Origin: Synechococcus sp. KORDI-52
Lineage (GTDB): Bacteria; Cyanobacteriota; Cyanobacteriia; PCC-6307; Cyanobiaceae
Length of the DNA: 64,000 nt
Direction of reading: 5' to 3'
Assembly (NCBI RefSeq): GCF_000737595.1
Contig: NZ_CP006271.1
Location: 1,426,001-1,490,000, forward strand
Part shown: one piece after another, positions 17,626 to 25,938 of the stretch
Position numbering within the stretch: the first letter of the stretch is position 1
How the letters are laid out: each line of letters begins with the position of its first letter
Notes under the pieces: model-generated
Seen by the model: only the letters and a program-made list of their open reading frames with translations
What the model was told of the DNA's origin: nothing
The model's database searches: none
Translations under genes and position numbers: made by a program

Positions 17626-18287
17626 GACATGGGGTTGGGGATTTGACGGCGTCGACAAGACAGACCGCTTCATCATTGGCGCCAGGCGATGTGCGGAAGC
17701 TGCAGCATGAGACGTCTCAAAAACTGACGGCGCTTGAGCCAGTGATTTGGCTCAAGTTGAAGCGAGGTGAGCGCCCCTGGAAAAAAGCAAGGCGTCCTAG
17801 GGAACTGCTCACCTGCGCTTCAACAAAGGAGGAGGCCGCCCCTCCCAGGTGGAAGAGACGGCCTAACTCGCTCGTTTATGCATTGCAGTCGACCTAATCA
17901 GTACGTGTATTGCCGTTGGGGATCACCGTGGCAATGGAACTGAAAGAGGGAGGTCGAAGCGTCTGGCTTGTGGCAACCCTGGGGCCATTGGGTCGAGTGT
18001 GAAGCGTGACTCCTGCGGGGCACCTCGACGAACGGTGCAGAGGAGTGTCGACTGATCAGACGACCATCAGTGTCGTCACAGACGAGTAGCCCACGGTTGG
18101 GTTGAAAAGTTGGAGCAGGGGCCAGAACAGTCAGGCTGCTTCTGCGATTTGCTCAGGTGGAGTGTCGGCCGTCATGGGCGCCTCCTATTTCGATGGACTT
18201 ACTTTCGTCAGCGGACGCGCATAAGGCAATCAGCTGTCGTGCTCATTGCCTTCTGGGGCGAATCGGTCGATTGTGGGTCCGACGTGC
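17626..18287 (-). repeat. Degenerate island element, copy 1
   Basis: About 660 bp that is nearly identical to 19990-20650 and more distantly similar to the inverted copy at ~28590-29118. On the minus strand it contains a decayed coding frame (LIALCASADESKSIEIGGAH...), a 44-nt core at 18059-18102, a tiny ATG-CAT-AAA-CGA-GCG-AGT-TAG frame and a 30-nt hairpin at 17834-17863. A separate 9-bp stem (CTTGAGCCA / TGGCTCAAG) lies at about 17736-17760. Frameshifts between copies show it is no longer a normal gene. Confidence 0.85.
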
Positions 18288-18515
18288 TCACTGAGGGCTG
18301 TGTTTCATCTCAGTGCAGCGGAACGACGTTTTGCTCTGACTTCGTTTGCCATCAAGGTGGCGATCTTTTGGATGGCTCAGTTGGTCGTCTGTGTGATGGA
18401 TCCGCGGCGGCTGGTGTGCGGCTTCGTGGAGAAGGGGTTTCTGCCTTGTCTTATTAGCTTCTCGGTGATGGATTTTCTGGTGATTCCTCCGCTACGACGT
18501 CGCTGGGAGCGCTAA
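18246..18515 (+). CDS. Possible membrane protein starting inside element copy 1
   Basis: An 89-residue frame whose first 14 codons belong to the repeated element. The rest has two hydrophobic segments (ALTSFAIKVAIFWMAQLVVC and LPCLISFSVMDFLVIPPL) and a basic end (RRRWER). The intact gene may have been cut by the element, so this is perhaps a 5'-truncated remnant. Confidence 0.4.
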   Translation: MPSGANRSIVGPTCSLRAVFHLSAAERRFALTSFAIKVAIFWMAQLVVCVMDPRRLVCGFVEKGFLPCLISFSVMDFLVIPPLRRRWER

Positions 18516-18715
18516 CCCGTTGCCGAAACCAGCCCCTCGCGATCAGTGCGGATGTGGTTGAGGCGAGGGCGTGGAGGAGTGAATGGTGTGAGTCATGAAA
18601 ACAACAGCCATTGACCTGTTCATCAAGTCGGGAAGGCGAGCGAAACAGGCCGGTTGTCCTCATTTGTATTTCTGTTTGGCAGATCTAAACCAGGTTCAGA
18701 CGAACGGAGACTCAG

Positions 18716-18817
18716 ATGCTTTACACCCTGTTCCTAGTAGCAGCAGCGTGCGCTGCAATGGTTGGCGTGATGGTTCTCGTCTACGGCACTGTTCGGTCGA
18801 TGCAGAACACCCAGTGA
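18716..18817 (+). CDS. Single-helix membrane microprotein
   Basis: A 33-residue frame (MLYTLFLVAAACAAMVGVMV...) with one transmembrane helix and a short polar end (TVRSMQNTQ). GGAG lies 7 nt upstream of the ATG, a good ribosome site. Confidence 0.6.
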   Translation: MLYTLFLVAAACAAMVGVMVLVYGTVRSMQNTQ

Positions 18818-18949
18818 CTTCGAGCGTTTTTAAGCGCCTCTACGGCTCGATTTTGGCTATTCCCGCGTATGTCTAAACCCGCTGACCCTGTTGCGGCTCA
18901 GGAGTAGACCCACAACATTGAAACAGGTTGCCGGAGTGACTCTGAAGAC

Positions 18950-19300
18950 ATGATTCGCACCACTTTCACCGCCATTGCATCGGCTGCAGCACTCTTCGCT
19001 GTCAGTGATCCCATCGATCCACCAGTGGCTATGGCTGACACCGTGAAGGACTGCCTCTGCATTCTCTCCAGGCATGACGATTCGATCGCTCGGGAGGAGT
19101 TCCGCTGTGACTTCACTCAGACCATGGGTGCCGCTTACGTCGACAGCAAGCGTTGGGCTTTTGTCTTTCCCCACTCCGAACAGGACAAAACCTTCACCCG
19201 GCAGAACACCGAGGACTTCATCCGCTGGACCCGCGAAGGGCAATACGCACTGACCATGTTTCAGAGCGGCGAGAAACCGAACGAGCCAGGCGGGTTCTAA
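18950..19300 (+). CDS. Secreted hypothetical protein, paralogue 1
   Basis: The 116-residue product has a signal-like N-terminus (MIRTTFTAIASAAALFAVSD) and then PPVAMADTVKDCLCILSRHD, EEFRCDFTQ and a C-terminus RQNTEDFIRWTREGQYALTM ending in EPGGF. It is ~70% identical by eye to the protein at 21956-22306. Each lies downstream of a copy of the island element, so the pair came from a segmental duplication. Function unknown. Confidence 0.75.
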   Translation: MIRTTFTAIASAAALFAVSDPIDPPVAMADTVKDCLCILSRHDDSIAREEFRCDFTQTMGAAYVDSKRWAFVFPHSEQDKTFTRQNTEDFIRWTREGQYALTMFQSGEKPNEPGGF

Positions 19301-19378
19301 GTCGACTGAACATGTCCACAGCCGCCTTCGATCAGCTCCGACGCTCTGACGTTTGGTCCCTGGAGTACGGCTGAGAGA

Positions 19379-19561
19379 TCAAGCAAAGGGTTTGTTGAGG
19401 AGCCATAAAACAACCGCAAATATTGAAGCGGTTATTGCTGAATTTCGGTTGACGCAAGCGATTTTGCCGGTGAGTGCTGCGCCATAAGCTGCCCCGTAAA
19501 CAAAGCAAAAAAGCACTGTGTAGAGGAGTAGGAGCAAGGGGTTCACGTATGCCATGAGCAA
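19379..19561 (-). CDS. Small membrane protein
   Basis: A 60-residue frame with two hydrophobic helices (MAYVNPLLLLLYTVLFCFVY and ITASIFAVVLWLLNKPF) joined by a short basic loop (TGKIACVNRNSA). A longer minus-strand frame in another register overlaps it and looks less convincing. Confidence 0.5.
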   Translation of the reverse strand: MLMAYVNPLLLLLYTVLFCFVYGAAYGAALTGKIACVNRNSAITASIFAVVLWLLNKPFA

Positions 19562-19989
19562 CTGACCTGAGATCTAGCAACACCACCGCCAGTCCGGCGT
19601 CCGTCACTGACGGAGTAAGTGGGGCTCGCTTGCGCTTGGCTTCTAAAACGGCTTGATCTCCACGTTCTCCACTCTGAACACCCATTCGCCTCCTTGGTGA
19701 ATCCTGAGCGATTTCATCAATTGAGCTTTCACCAGCATTGGTGTTGTTATCACTGCCATCTCCAGCAGGGTGATCGAGGCAGGCATAGCCAGCTTCAGTC
19801 AGTCGTCCTTGGTCATTGATCTCAGGAGTTGACTCCTCTTCAGGTAGCAATGGCTCATCCATGGCTGTCACCAAATCCTTGGGCGTCGTCAGATTCACTA
19901 CAAGGCTTAGAAGGGCGCTCAAGGTGACGCTTCCCCTTGCCAACCAAGCCACCAGGAATCGTGTGGCATCGAACCATTCCCTCTCCTTT

Positions 19990-20650
19990 TCAGGGACATG
20001 GGATTTGACGGCGTCGACAAGACAGACCGCTTCATCATTGGCGCCAGGCGATGTGCCGAAGCTGCAGCATGAGACGTCTCAAAAACTGACGGCGCTTGAG
20101 CCAGTGATTTGGCTCAAGTTGAAGCGAGGTGAGCGCCCCTGGAAAAAAGCAAGTCGTCCTAGGGAACTGCTCACCTGCGCTTCAACAAAGGAGGAGGCCG
20201 CCCCTCCCAGGTGGAAGAGACGGCCTAACTCGCTCGTTTATGCATTGCAGTCGACCTAATCAGTACGTGTATTGCCGTTGGGGATCACCGTGGCAATGGA
20301 ACTGAAAGAGGGAGGTCGAAGCGTCTGGCTTGTGGCAACCCTGGGGCCATTGGGTCCAGGTGTGAAGCGGGACTCCTGCGGGGCACCTCGACGAACGGTG
20401 CAGAGGAGTGTCGACTGATCAGACGCACATCAGTGTCGTCACAGACGAGGCGCTCACGGTTGGGTTGAAAAGTTGGAGCAGGGGCCAGAAAAGTCAGGCT
20501 GCTTCTGCGATTTGCTCAGGTGGAGTATCGGCCGTCATGGGCTCCTCCGATCTCGATGGACTTACTTTCGTCAGCGGACGCGCATAAGGCAATCAGCTGT
20601 CGTGCTCATTGCCTTCTGGGGCGAATCGGCCGATTGTGGGTCCGACGTGC
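19990..20650 (-). repeat. Degenerate island element, copy 2
   Basis: A direct repeat of 17626-18287 with about 95% identity, 2.36 kb away. Small indels shift frames relative to copy 1 (for example near 20355). The hairpin lies at 20196-20225. Its core differs from copies 1 and 3 at several bases. Confidence 0.85.
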
Positions 20651-20801
20651 CTTGTGCTGGGACCAATGCGATGCGCAAGTTGTGTTCGGACGGCCATGCC
20701 TGATCCAAGTCATGTGTTGAGTCCCTGACAAGATTTGTGTGTTTTTGATCCCGCGACAGAAAAAGGATCCCAAGGTGAGTTGACCCAATAAGGAGGGTCA
20801 C

Positions 20802-20975
20802 ATGTACGAAGGTTTCAAAAATCCTGTCGATTGCACCCTGAATACCTGCATGAAGTGGGGCGCAGACGGAACCCTGTCTCCCCACGATCAAGACGGCTTA
20901 ATGAGACATCTCTGCGCTACCGATCCAGCCTTGGCCGACAGCGAGGCGTGCGAGATTTACAAAAACGACAGCTAG
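20802..20975 (+). CDS. Small cysteine-containing protein
   Basis: An ATG with a strong AGGAGGG site 5-6 nt upstream opens 57 residues (MYEGFKNPVDCTLNTCMKWG...) with four Cys in two pairs of different spacing and an acidic C-terminus. No signal peptide. The strong ribosome site makes it one of the most convincing small genes of the island. Function unknown. Confidence 0.7.
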   Translation: MYEGFKNPVDCTLNTCMKWGADGTLSPHDQDGLMRHLCATDPALADSEACEIYKNDS

Positions 20976-21145
20976 GTGTTCAAGGCTTTTCTGCTGAGCG
21001 AAATGCCACCGAGGTTGCAGCCACCACCCGAGAAAAGTTTTTCGCCCGCATTGACTACACCGCAGTTTTCGACTGGCTGCACGGCAAATTCACAGAGGCC
21101 TACGAAGCCATGTGTCTTGCCAAGGAAGCCGAGAAGAAAGGCTGA
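20948..21145 (+). CDS. Small hypothetical protein, possibly a fragment
   Basis: A GTG start inside the preceding gene would give 65 residues ending EAYEAMCLAKEAEKKG. The second half (REKFFARIDYTAVFDWLHGK) looks coding; the first part overlaps 20802-20975 in another frame, so this may be the tail of a lost longer gene. Its TGA overlaps the next ATG by 1 nt. Confidence 0.4.
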   Translation: MRDLQKRQLGVQGFSAERNATEVAATTREKFFARIDYTAVFDWLHGKFTEAYEAMCLAKEAEKKG

Positions 21146-21789
21146 TGGATAAATGCGCTCTATAACTCGTCCTCGATCACTACAGCGGTGCCGTCAAAAT
21201 CGGCAGTAGCAAGCACCCTCAGATACGGCTAAAGCAGATCGCCGCTCATTAGGCCGTCGGCAGGTTCAGCATCATCCAGACCACTAGGTTCACCACCCGC
21301 GATGCCGCACGCAGCTGGGAGTCAAACTTTCATAAGCGCTACGCCATCCACCGATCACCAGAGCAAGCTGGGCGTGAATGGTTCGACCTTACAGATCAGA
21401 AGATCAAAGGCTTTGTGGAGTGGATGGAGGCATCCACCAGCAAACGAGCCATCAAAGTTTTGACCGTAAAGGCTTCTATTAATAAGAACCCCGATCAACT
21501 TTTGCGTGATCGCTTTGTACGCGGTGCTCTCGCCATGTTTTACTCCATCGGCCTAGTTCCTGGTGTGGCCTGGGCCATGACCAAGAACTGTTATGCCACC
21601 GTGGCGCTCTGGACTGGCTTCGGCGCAGCAGTTGGTATGGGAGCCAAGAAGCAAGAAGAGCAGTCGTCCAGTTACACCCTTGATGGCCAACCGCTCAGTA
21701 ACTACGCACTAAAGCGTGAATACCAACGAGCCAGAGATTGGATGGAACAGCAGCTTCGAGCACGCAGAGGACAACTGGCGCGCCATTGA
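21145..21789 (+). pseudogene. GIY-YIG / T5orf172-like protein with two in-frame stops
   Basis: The frame reads MDKCAL-stop-LVLDHYSGAVKIGSSKHPQI..., a second stop (TAG at 21250), then RFSIIQTTRFTTRDAARSWE and a GREWFDLTDQKI segment. This matches the MUG113/T5orf172 branch of the GIY-YIG superfamily (K-I-G-SS motif, then GREWF). The C-terminal half adds a hydrophobic stretch and a basic tail. The stops are TAA at 21163-21165 and TAG at 21250-21252; the frame is otherwise open for 214 codons, so decay is recent or the stops are suppressed. Confidence 0.7.
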
Positions 21790-21955
21790 GGTTGAAGCCA
21801 AACGACCTAAGTGCTCGAAGCGGCTGGCACCGTTTGAGTGCGACTGGAATGCCTACTTGGAAGCCAACCCGGGCATGAAGGCATGGGCTAAAGCCAACCC
21901 TGGAGCTGCCGAACAGCAACGCATCAAGTTGACTGCCCATCAACGCCTTCCTCCC

Positions 21956-22306
21956 ATGTTCCGCACCACCATCACCGCCATCGCATCTGCTGCTGCCCTG
22001 CTGGCCGTCAGCGAGCCCATGGATCCACCCGTGGCCATGGCCGACACCGTGAAGGACGCGCTCTGCGTGCTCTCCCGCCATGACGATGCCCTACCTCTGG
22101 AGGAGTTCCGCTGTGACTTCACCCAGCTGCGCGGCAACGTCTACGTCGACAGCGTGCGCTGGGCCTTCGCCTTCCCCGACGCTGAGAATGGCACCACCTA
22201 CACACGGCAGAACACCGAGGACTTCAAGCGCTTCACCCGTGAGGGCCAGTACACGCTGACCGTCTTTGAATCCGGCGCCAAGCCCAACGAACCCGGCGGG
22301 TTCTGA
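21956..22306 (+). CDS. Secreted hypothetical protein, paralogue 2
   Basis: The ATG at 21956 gives 116 residues, the same length as its paralogue at 18950, with the same signal region (ITAIASAAALLAVSEPMDPP) and the same EPGGF end. An in-frame extension reaches back to 21716 but overlaps the GIY-YIG-like gene, so the internal ATG is preferred. A terminator follows. Confidence 0.75.
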   Translation: MFRTTITAIASAAALLAVSEPMDPPVAMADTVKDALCVLSRHDDALPLEEFRCDFTQLRGNVYVDSVRWAFAFPDAENGTTYTRQNTEDFKRFTREGQYTLTVFESGAKPNEPGGF

Positions 22307-22321
22307 TCCCACCGCACATAT

Positions 22322-22360
22322 CCCTGGCCACCCTCACGGGGGTGGTGTCCCGGCTTTTTT
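22322..22360 (+). terminator. Rho-independent terminator
   Basis: A CCACCC/GGGTGG stem is followed within nine bases by TTTTTT, just after the secreted protein gene ending at 22306. Confidence 0.65.
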
Positions 22361-22635
22361 ATGCCTGGTGAAGTGATCATCTGACCACTGCCATCGCGTC
22401 ATCTGAACGTCACTGAAGCTCAGCCAGTGTGATGGTGTCAGAGGAGGTTCTGCCGCAATGGAACGTCCATCCAGTGGTTTCTCCAATGACCACTGGGCGC
22501 TGATAACACCACTGACTCCTCTGTCATGAGCGATCCGAGGAGTCAGATCAGCGTTATGTGACGGGTGGTGAGCATTGTCGCCAACCTGACTTCTGCATCG
22601 TTTCTCTTGCCTCTGCTGGTTCATTTTTGGCTATG

Positions 22636-22660
22636 AAAAACCCTGCTCATAAGAGCAGGG
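22636..22660 (-). terminator. Rho-independent terminator of the repeat-protein gene
   Basis: On the minus strand a perfect 8-bp stem (CCCTGCTC / GAGCAGGG, loop TTAT) runs into TTTTT, 27 nt after the stop of the gene at 22687-23418. Confidence 0.85.
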
Positions 22661-22686
22661 TATGCATAAATCAATATCGGACTATG

Positions 22687-23418
22687 TCACGGAATAGCAG
22701 GTGGGTCGAGTCTAATCTTGTCGCATGGAATTCCTTTCACGGTTGCTTGCCACACCTTTTGCACGCTACCAACACCATTGCCGTTCCAGCCATGATTAGG
22801 AACGTAAATTTCCTTTGATCTAGTTTGAATAGATTTTGAAGCTGCCGAATTCCATGAAATGTTGTTTCCCGGATAAGCAAAGTGAGCTTTAGTTTCCCAT
22901 TCCTTTACTCCAGCTTGTCGAGCTTCTCCGCCAGAGCTGTGATTGTATTCAGTTACCGCTACAACTAGGGAATCATCACATTTTAAATTAGTAGGGGTTG
23001 TTAATTTTTGGTTAAAAACCCTGCTTCTGCGGAAATCTTGCCCGCGGTGAGATTGGCTCAATTCTCTTAATTTCGGAATAGTTGTTAATTGCTGTCTCTT
23101 AAGCCTGCTTACGGGGAAAACTTGTCCGCGTTGAGATTGACTCAATGCTCTTAGTTTTGGAATAGTTGTTAATTGTTGTCTCTTAAGCCTGCTTGCGGGG
23201 AAAACTTGTCCGCGTTGAGATTGACTCAATGCTCTTAGTTTTGGAATAGTTGTTAATTGTTGCCTCTTAAACCTGCTTGCGGGGAAAACTTGTCCGCGTT
23301 GAGATTGACTCAATGCTCTTACTTTCGGAGCAGCATGGGCTTCGGCGGTAACGCTTGCCAAAGTAATCATTGGCAAGATGGCAAGTGTTCCAATTTTTTT
23401 GAGGGAGAAATAAGCCAT
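22687..23418 (-). CDS. Secreted protein with four 28-residue repeats
   Basis: The 243-residue product has a signal peptide (LAILPMITLASVTAEAHA), then four tandem 28-residue repeats (residues 32-143; consensus K-[LV]-RALSQSQRGQVFPASR followed by KRQQLTTIP), the last one diverged. The repeats are strongly basic. The C-terminal domain (144-243) holds two Cys and spaced Trp/Ala residues (EARQAGVKEWETKAHFAY, VQKVWQATVKGIPC), a pattern seen in small periplasmic domains. A perfect terminator follows. The gene lies between 18-bp direct repeats. No known family is recognised. Confidence 0.75.
   Translation of the reverse strand: MAYFSLKKIGTLAILPMITLASVTAEAHAAPKVRALSQSQRGQVFPASRFKRQQLTTIPKLRALSQSQRGQVFPASRLKRQQLTTIPKLRALSQSQRGQVFPVSRLKRQQLTTIPKLRELSQSHRGQDFRRSRVFNQKLTTPTNLKCDDSLVVAVTEYNHSSGGEARQAGVKEWETKAHFAYPGNNISWNSAASKSIQTRSKEIYVPNHGWNGNGVGSVQKVWQATVKGIPCDKIRLDPPAIP
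22990..23325 (-). repeat. Four tandem 84-bp coding repeats
   Basis: Four head-to-tail units of 84 bp inside the secreted protein gene. Units 1-3 are nearly identical in DNA; unit 4 has diverged. The near identity implies recent expansion, and the copy number may vary between strains. Confidence 0.9.
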
Positions 23419-23659
23419 GAGATTAGAGGTGAGATTTGGAGGCTTTGGTTGCCCCCTGTGAACTCACCATCTCGGAATTCAGGAGTTGACTCGGTGCCCT
23501 TGCTCAACAGCAGTTGTGATTTTGTTCACACCTAAAAGCCTGATCACCATCTGGGCGGGCATCGCTCCACCAGACTGACTTCTGCATCGTTTCCCATGCC
23601 TAGAGGCGCTTGTTTCGCAGACGCCCTATTAGGCGTTAATGCTTAGTACTTATAAGCAC

Positions 23660-23684
23660 AAAAAAACCTAGGTTTGACCTAGGT
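23660..23684 (-). terminator. Rho-independent terminator
   Basis: On the minus strand ACCTAGG-TCAAA-CCTAGGT runs straight into TTTTTT, a strong terminator ~70 nt downstream of the 37-residue gene at 23756-23869. Confidence 0.8.
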
Positions 23685-23755
23685 CCGTTCAGCGCTTCGT
23701 TTTGAAGTTGGCCTGATCTGTTGGGGGCCGCCGCCAAGCTCGCCCCCTCCCAACC

Positions 23756-23869
23756 TCAGGCTTTCGAAGGCTTGCTGGTCAAAGCTGCGGACATGGCAGT
23801 GGCCAAGAGCATGCAACCAGCAACGGCGAGGAATCCCATCGGTCTGAAGTGACTGAAGGAATCATTCAC
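23756..23869 (-). CDS. Hydrophobic microprotein
   Basis: A GTG start gives 37 residues: a polar N-terminus (NDSFSHFRP), one transmembrane helix (MGFLAVAGCMLLATAMSAAL) and a basic tail (TSKPSKA). A GAGGGG site lies ~10 nt upstream and a terminator follows. The helix has some resemblance to Hli-type helices but lacks the ExxNGR motif. Confidence 0.55.
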   Translation of the reverse strand: MNDSFSHFRPMGFLAVAGCMLLATAMSAALTSKPSKA

Positions 23870-24000
23870 TTTTGACGGCCCCCTCGCCTGTCTCGGTTGC
23901 GACAGAACTGATCAAAACCACATTGGCTGATGGTCAAGACCACCGCCGATTCACCATCGGACATGGCCCCAGTCGTTGATAGGGCTGATTAAACGAAGCG

Positions 24001-24120
24001 GGGAACACCCATGGCAGTCACGGATGAGCCATGACCACCGACACCCGCATTGCTCTGTTCCTGATGGGAGAGCTGGTGGCAGCTCTAATGGCCAGCAACC
24101 TTAATCACCTCAAGCGCTGG
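24001..24120 (+). repeat. Gene-start module A (GGCAGTCACG...ATGAC)
   Basis: First of four partial copies of one sequence block: GGGAACACCCATGGCAGTCA, a short spacer and the start of a gene reading MTTDTRIALFLMGELVAALM. Other copies lie at ~27449, ~31225 and ~34451. Each copy diverges at a different point downstream. Confidence 0.75.
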
Positions 24121-24240
24121 TTGTCTGGTGGGATGCAAGACCTTGGGGGGCAGCGATGGAAGAGCTATTGCTGGACTGACTTGACCCCTTCCTATCCGTG
24201 GAAGAGCAGGACAGGCTGCTGGGTTGGCACCTGGGGGTGA
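24031..24240 (+). CDS. Module A protein, probably 3'-altered
   Basis: A 69-residue frame starting MTTDTRIALFLMGELVAALM, an amphipathic helix shared with the module at 34480. After residue ~36 the two sequences differ completely (here ending WKSRTGCWVGTWG), which suggests that at least one is a truncated or fused copy. Function unknown. Confidence 0.5.
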   Translation: MTTDTRIALFLMGELVAALMASNLNHLKRWLSGGMQDLGGQRWKSYCWTDLTPSYPWKSRTGCWVGTWG

Positions 24241-24317
24241 GGCTCTAGTCACTAAGGGGTAGTCATCAGGGAGCAAGACCCCACGAACGGGTAATTCGAT
24301 TTGAAGGCAGAACAGTG

Positions 24318-24404
24318 ATGGCGAAAGACCTGGCCTTGCTCGCGGGCACCTTCCCCTTAGGGCTTGGAGCCTTGGAAGCAGTCCTTGCTTTCTTTTGCAT
24401 TTAA
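24318..24404 (+). CDS. Hydrophobic microprotein, paralogue of 31486-31644
   Basis: A 28-residue frame (MAKDLALLAGTFPLGLGALE then AVLAFFCI) forms one membrane helix. It resembles the C-terminal half of the protein at 31486-31644 (KKELALLGGTF, GLSALEMVL). AAGG lies upstream. Its stop overlaps the convergent gene by 4 nt. Confidence 0.5.
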   Translation: MAKDLALLAGTFPLGLGALEAVLAFFCI

Positions 24405-24709
24405 TCCACAGGCCAGTGCTTCCACTCAGCGCCATCAGGTATCTCGGGTGACGTTTTCAAGTCCTTGGGTTCATGCCACGACACGCGCCACTGCGGCAGA
24501 CGGAAGTGCACATAGTCGAAGTGTTCGCATCTGATGCCGCCAAGGGGCCCAATAGACCCGTGCCAGCCCGCCATCCACCTGCCGTCGTCAGCTTCCAGTG
24601 GGTTGCCCTTGAACCAGACCCAACACTTCTGTCCGCCTCTTGCCACTCGGTATCCATTGACCAGAGCAGTTTGACTGGTAATCGAAGTCGTACAAGCCAA
24701 GGTTTTCAA
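24401..24709 (-). CDS. Hypothetical protein, Trp-rich
   Basis: A 102-residue product with many Trp (CWVWFKGNPLEADDGRWMAG, WRVSWHEPKD, EWKHWPVD) that looks like a compact beta-rich domain. No signal peptide. No family recognised. Confidence 0.6.
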   Translation of the reverse strand: MKTLACTTSITSQTALVNGYRVARGGQKCWVWFKGNPLEADDGRWMAGWHGSIGPLGGIRCEHFDYVHFRLPQWRVSWHEPKDLKTSPEIPDGAEWKHWPVD

Positions 24710-24799
24710 TTAGTCGTTTTGGTCTTGCACGGCTTCAGGCCCCGATCCTCTATCCCTCATGAATTTATTCAGCCAACTCTTGCTTTTGAGCTGAGTTCT

Positions 24800-24949
24800 T
24801 TAAGCAGCCTCTGCTTTAGTGCTGTCTACGGTTGACTGAGCGTCTTTTAAGACCTGATCAGCCTTTTGCATCAACTTGTAGTAGGTGTCTTTGTCTGTGG
24901 CGGTATACGCAGCTTCCATCAAGAGGTCGTACTTCTCTTCTGGAGACAT
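24800..24949 (-). CDS. Small helical hypothetical protein
   Basis: A 49-residue frame starting MSPEEKYDLLMEAAYTATDK is fully helical and ends Ala/Lys-rich. The frame stays open ~90 nt upstream without a start codon (…LQDYSLNRVWQM), so the original gene may have been longer. Confidence 0.5.
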   Translation of the reverse strand: MSPEEKYDLLMEAAYTATDKDTYYKLMQKADQVLKDAQSTVDSTKAEAA

Positions 24950-25046
24950 CTGCCAGACCCGATTCAGCGAATAATCTTGTAATCCTGAGGTTGCGCAGTA
25001 GCCAAAAATGCTTAATCCCTGCCCACTAAATGTATAAATAGCTACT

Positions 25047-25257
25047 CAGGCAAAACACTGGAAACCTGAAGGCTCTTCAAGCAGCACTCGGCATCCCATC
25101 GGTCAGCAAATTCCAGGCACAGCCCACTCGACACGCAGACAACAAAGCGCTTGTCCCCAAGCTGATGAACTATCGGTGGAGGCCGAGAAATCATGCTGAA
25201 TTCTTGGATCATCTCTCTTCTGCTTTGCCTGATTGTCCGCTAATTCCTCGCTTTTAA
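25047..25257 (+). pseudogene. Coding-like remnant without start codon
   Basis: An open frame (NLKALQAALGIPSVSKFQAQ... ending DCPLIPRF) has protein-like composition but no start codon before the upstream stop. An internal ATG gives only 30 residues. It ends directly before the ATG at 25258. Likely the 3' end of a lost gene. Confidence 0.35.
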
Positions 25258-25485
25258 ATGCATCAAGTGGCACATATTGCCCACGACTGGCGGAAACGTG
25301 ATGAGATGTGTTATCAAAATCTTATGGACACAGAATTACTCAAACAATCCTGGGCCAAGTTGACCCAACGTGGTTACACGCTGAATAGCCCTGCTCCTGA
25401 AGTGGTGAACATCATCACGCCGACGGGTTACTCGACTCAGATTCGTTTAAAGCGACTGCCGAGCTACGCCCGATACGTGCGGTGA
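25258..25485 (+). CDS. Small hypothetical protein
   Basis: A 75-residue product (MHQVAHIAHDWRKRDEMCYQ...) with a helical first half and a C-terminal strand-turn-strand region (VVNIITPTGYSTQIRLKRLP). It starts immediately after the preceding TAA. An internal ATG at residue 17 is possible. Function unknown. Confidence 0.55.
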   Translation: MHQVAHIAHDWRKRDEMCYQNLMDTELLKQSWAKLTQRGYTLNSPAPEVVNIITPTGYSTQIRLKRLPSYARYVR

Positions 25486-25648
25486 TTTCCCACCAATTTC
25501 TGATCTGACGGCTTCGAAATGGTGTGGGGAAGAGTCCTTGCGGTCCTCGATTCCCCTGTTGTTAGGGAGGAGGTCAAGTGGTCCTCGACTCCCAGGTGCA
25601 GAACCCCCTGGATCTGCAGGCTCAAGATGCGCTTGCTGTGTAAGTGGT

Positions 25649-25792
25649 CTACCGAAGCCCCCTGTTTTCTTCAGGACCCAGGAGAGAGGACTGAGAAGTG
25701 GAAGGCAGATAGCGCTTGGTCGCATCCTCACGAAATGGGGCGAGCCAAACAGCAGCCAGCAAGAACAAGGCAAAAGCCAGATGGCCCTTCAC
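25649..25792 (-). CDS. Membrane-anchored microprotein
   Basis: A GTG start gives 47 residues: MKGHLAFALFLLAAVWLAPF, one membrane helix, followed by a polar tail (REDATKRYLPSTSQSS). Other frames on both strands overlap but have poorer composition. Confidence 0.45.
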   Translation of the reverse strand: MKGHLAFALFLLAAVWLAPFREDATKRYLPSTSQSSLLGPEENRGLR

Positions 25793-25938
25793 CTCAATGA
25801 ACCAACAACGATGGCCTCAGCGTTGGCTCAGATGGTTGATTGGAGCTTGCTCGGGCCTGTCGTAATCACCGCCCATTGGGGCTGAGGGGGCTGAGCCATT
25901 GCCGAACCTCCTTCACCTGAAGTAGTGCAGGCGTACTG

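Noticed and set aside
17538-17897. 119-codon plus-strand frame repeated at 19816-20259
   Set aside because: The repetition is DNA-level duplication; indels and hairpins point to a non-coding or decayed element with the structured strand on the other side.
19332-19952. 206-codon minus-strand frame
   Set aside because: It overlaps the hydrophobic 60-residue frame, and its composition changes abruptly along its length; at most the N-terminal part could be real.
22990-23325. Four 84-bp tandem repeats as a CRISPR array
   Set aside because: Units are contiguous without spacers and lie in frame in a signal-peptide protein.
25447-25773. 108-codon minus-strand frame
   Set aside because: Composition is poor, and a shorter frame with a clear membrane helix occupies the same strand.
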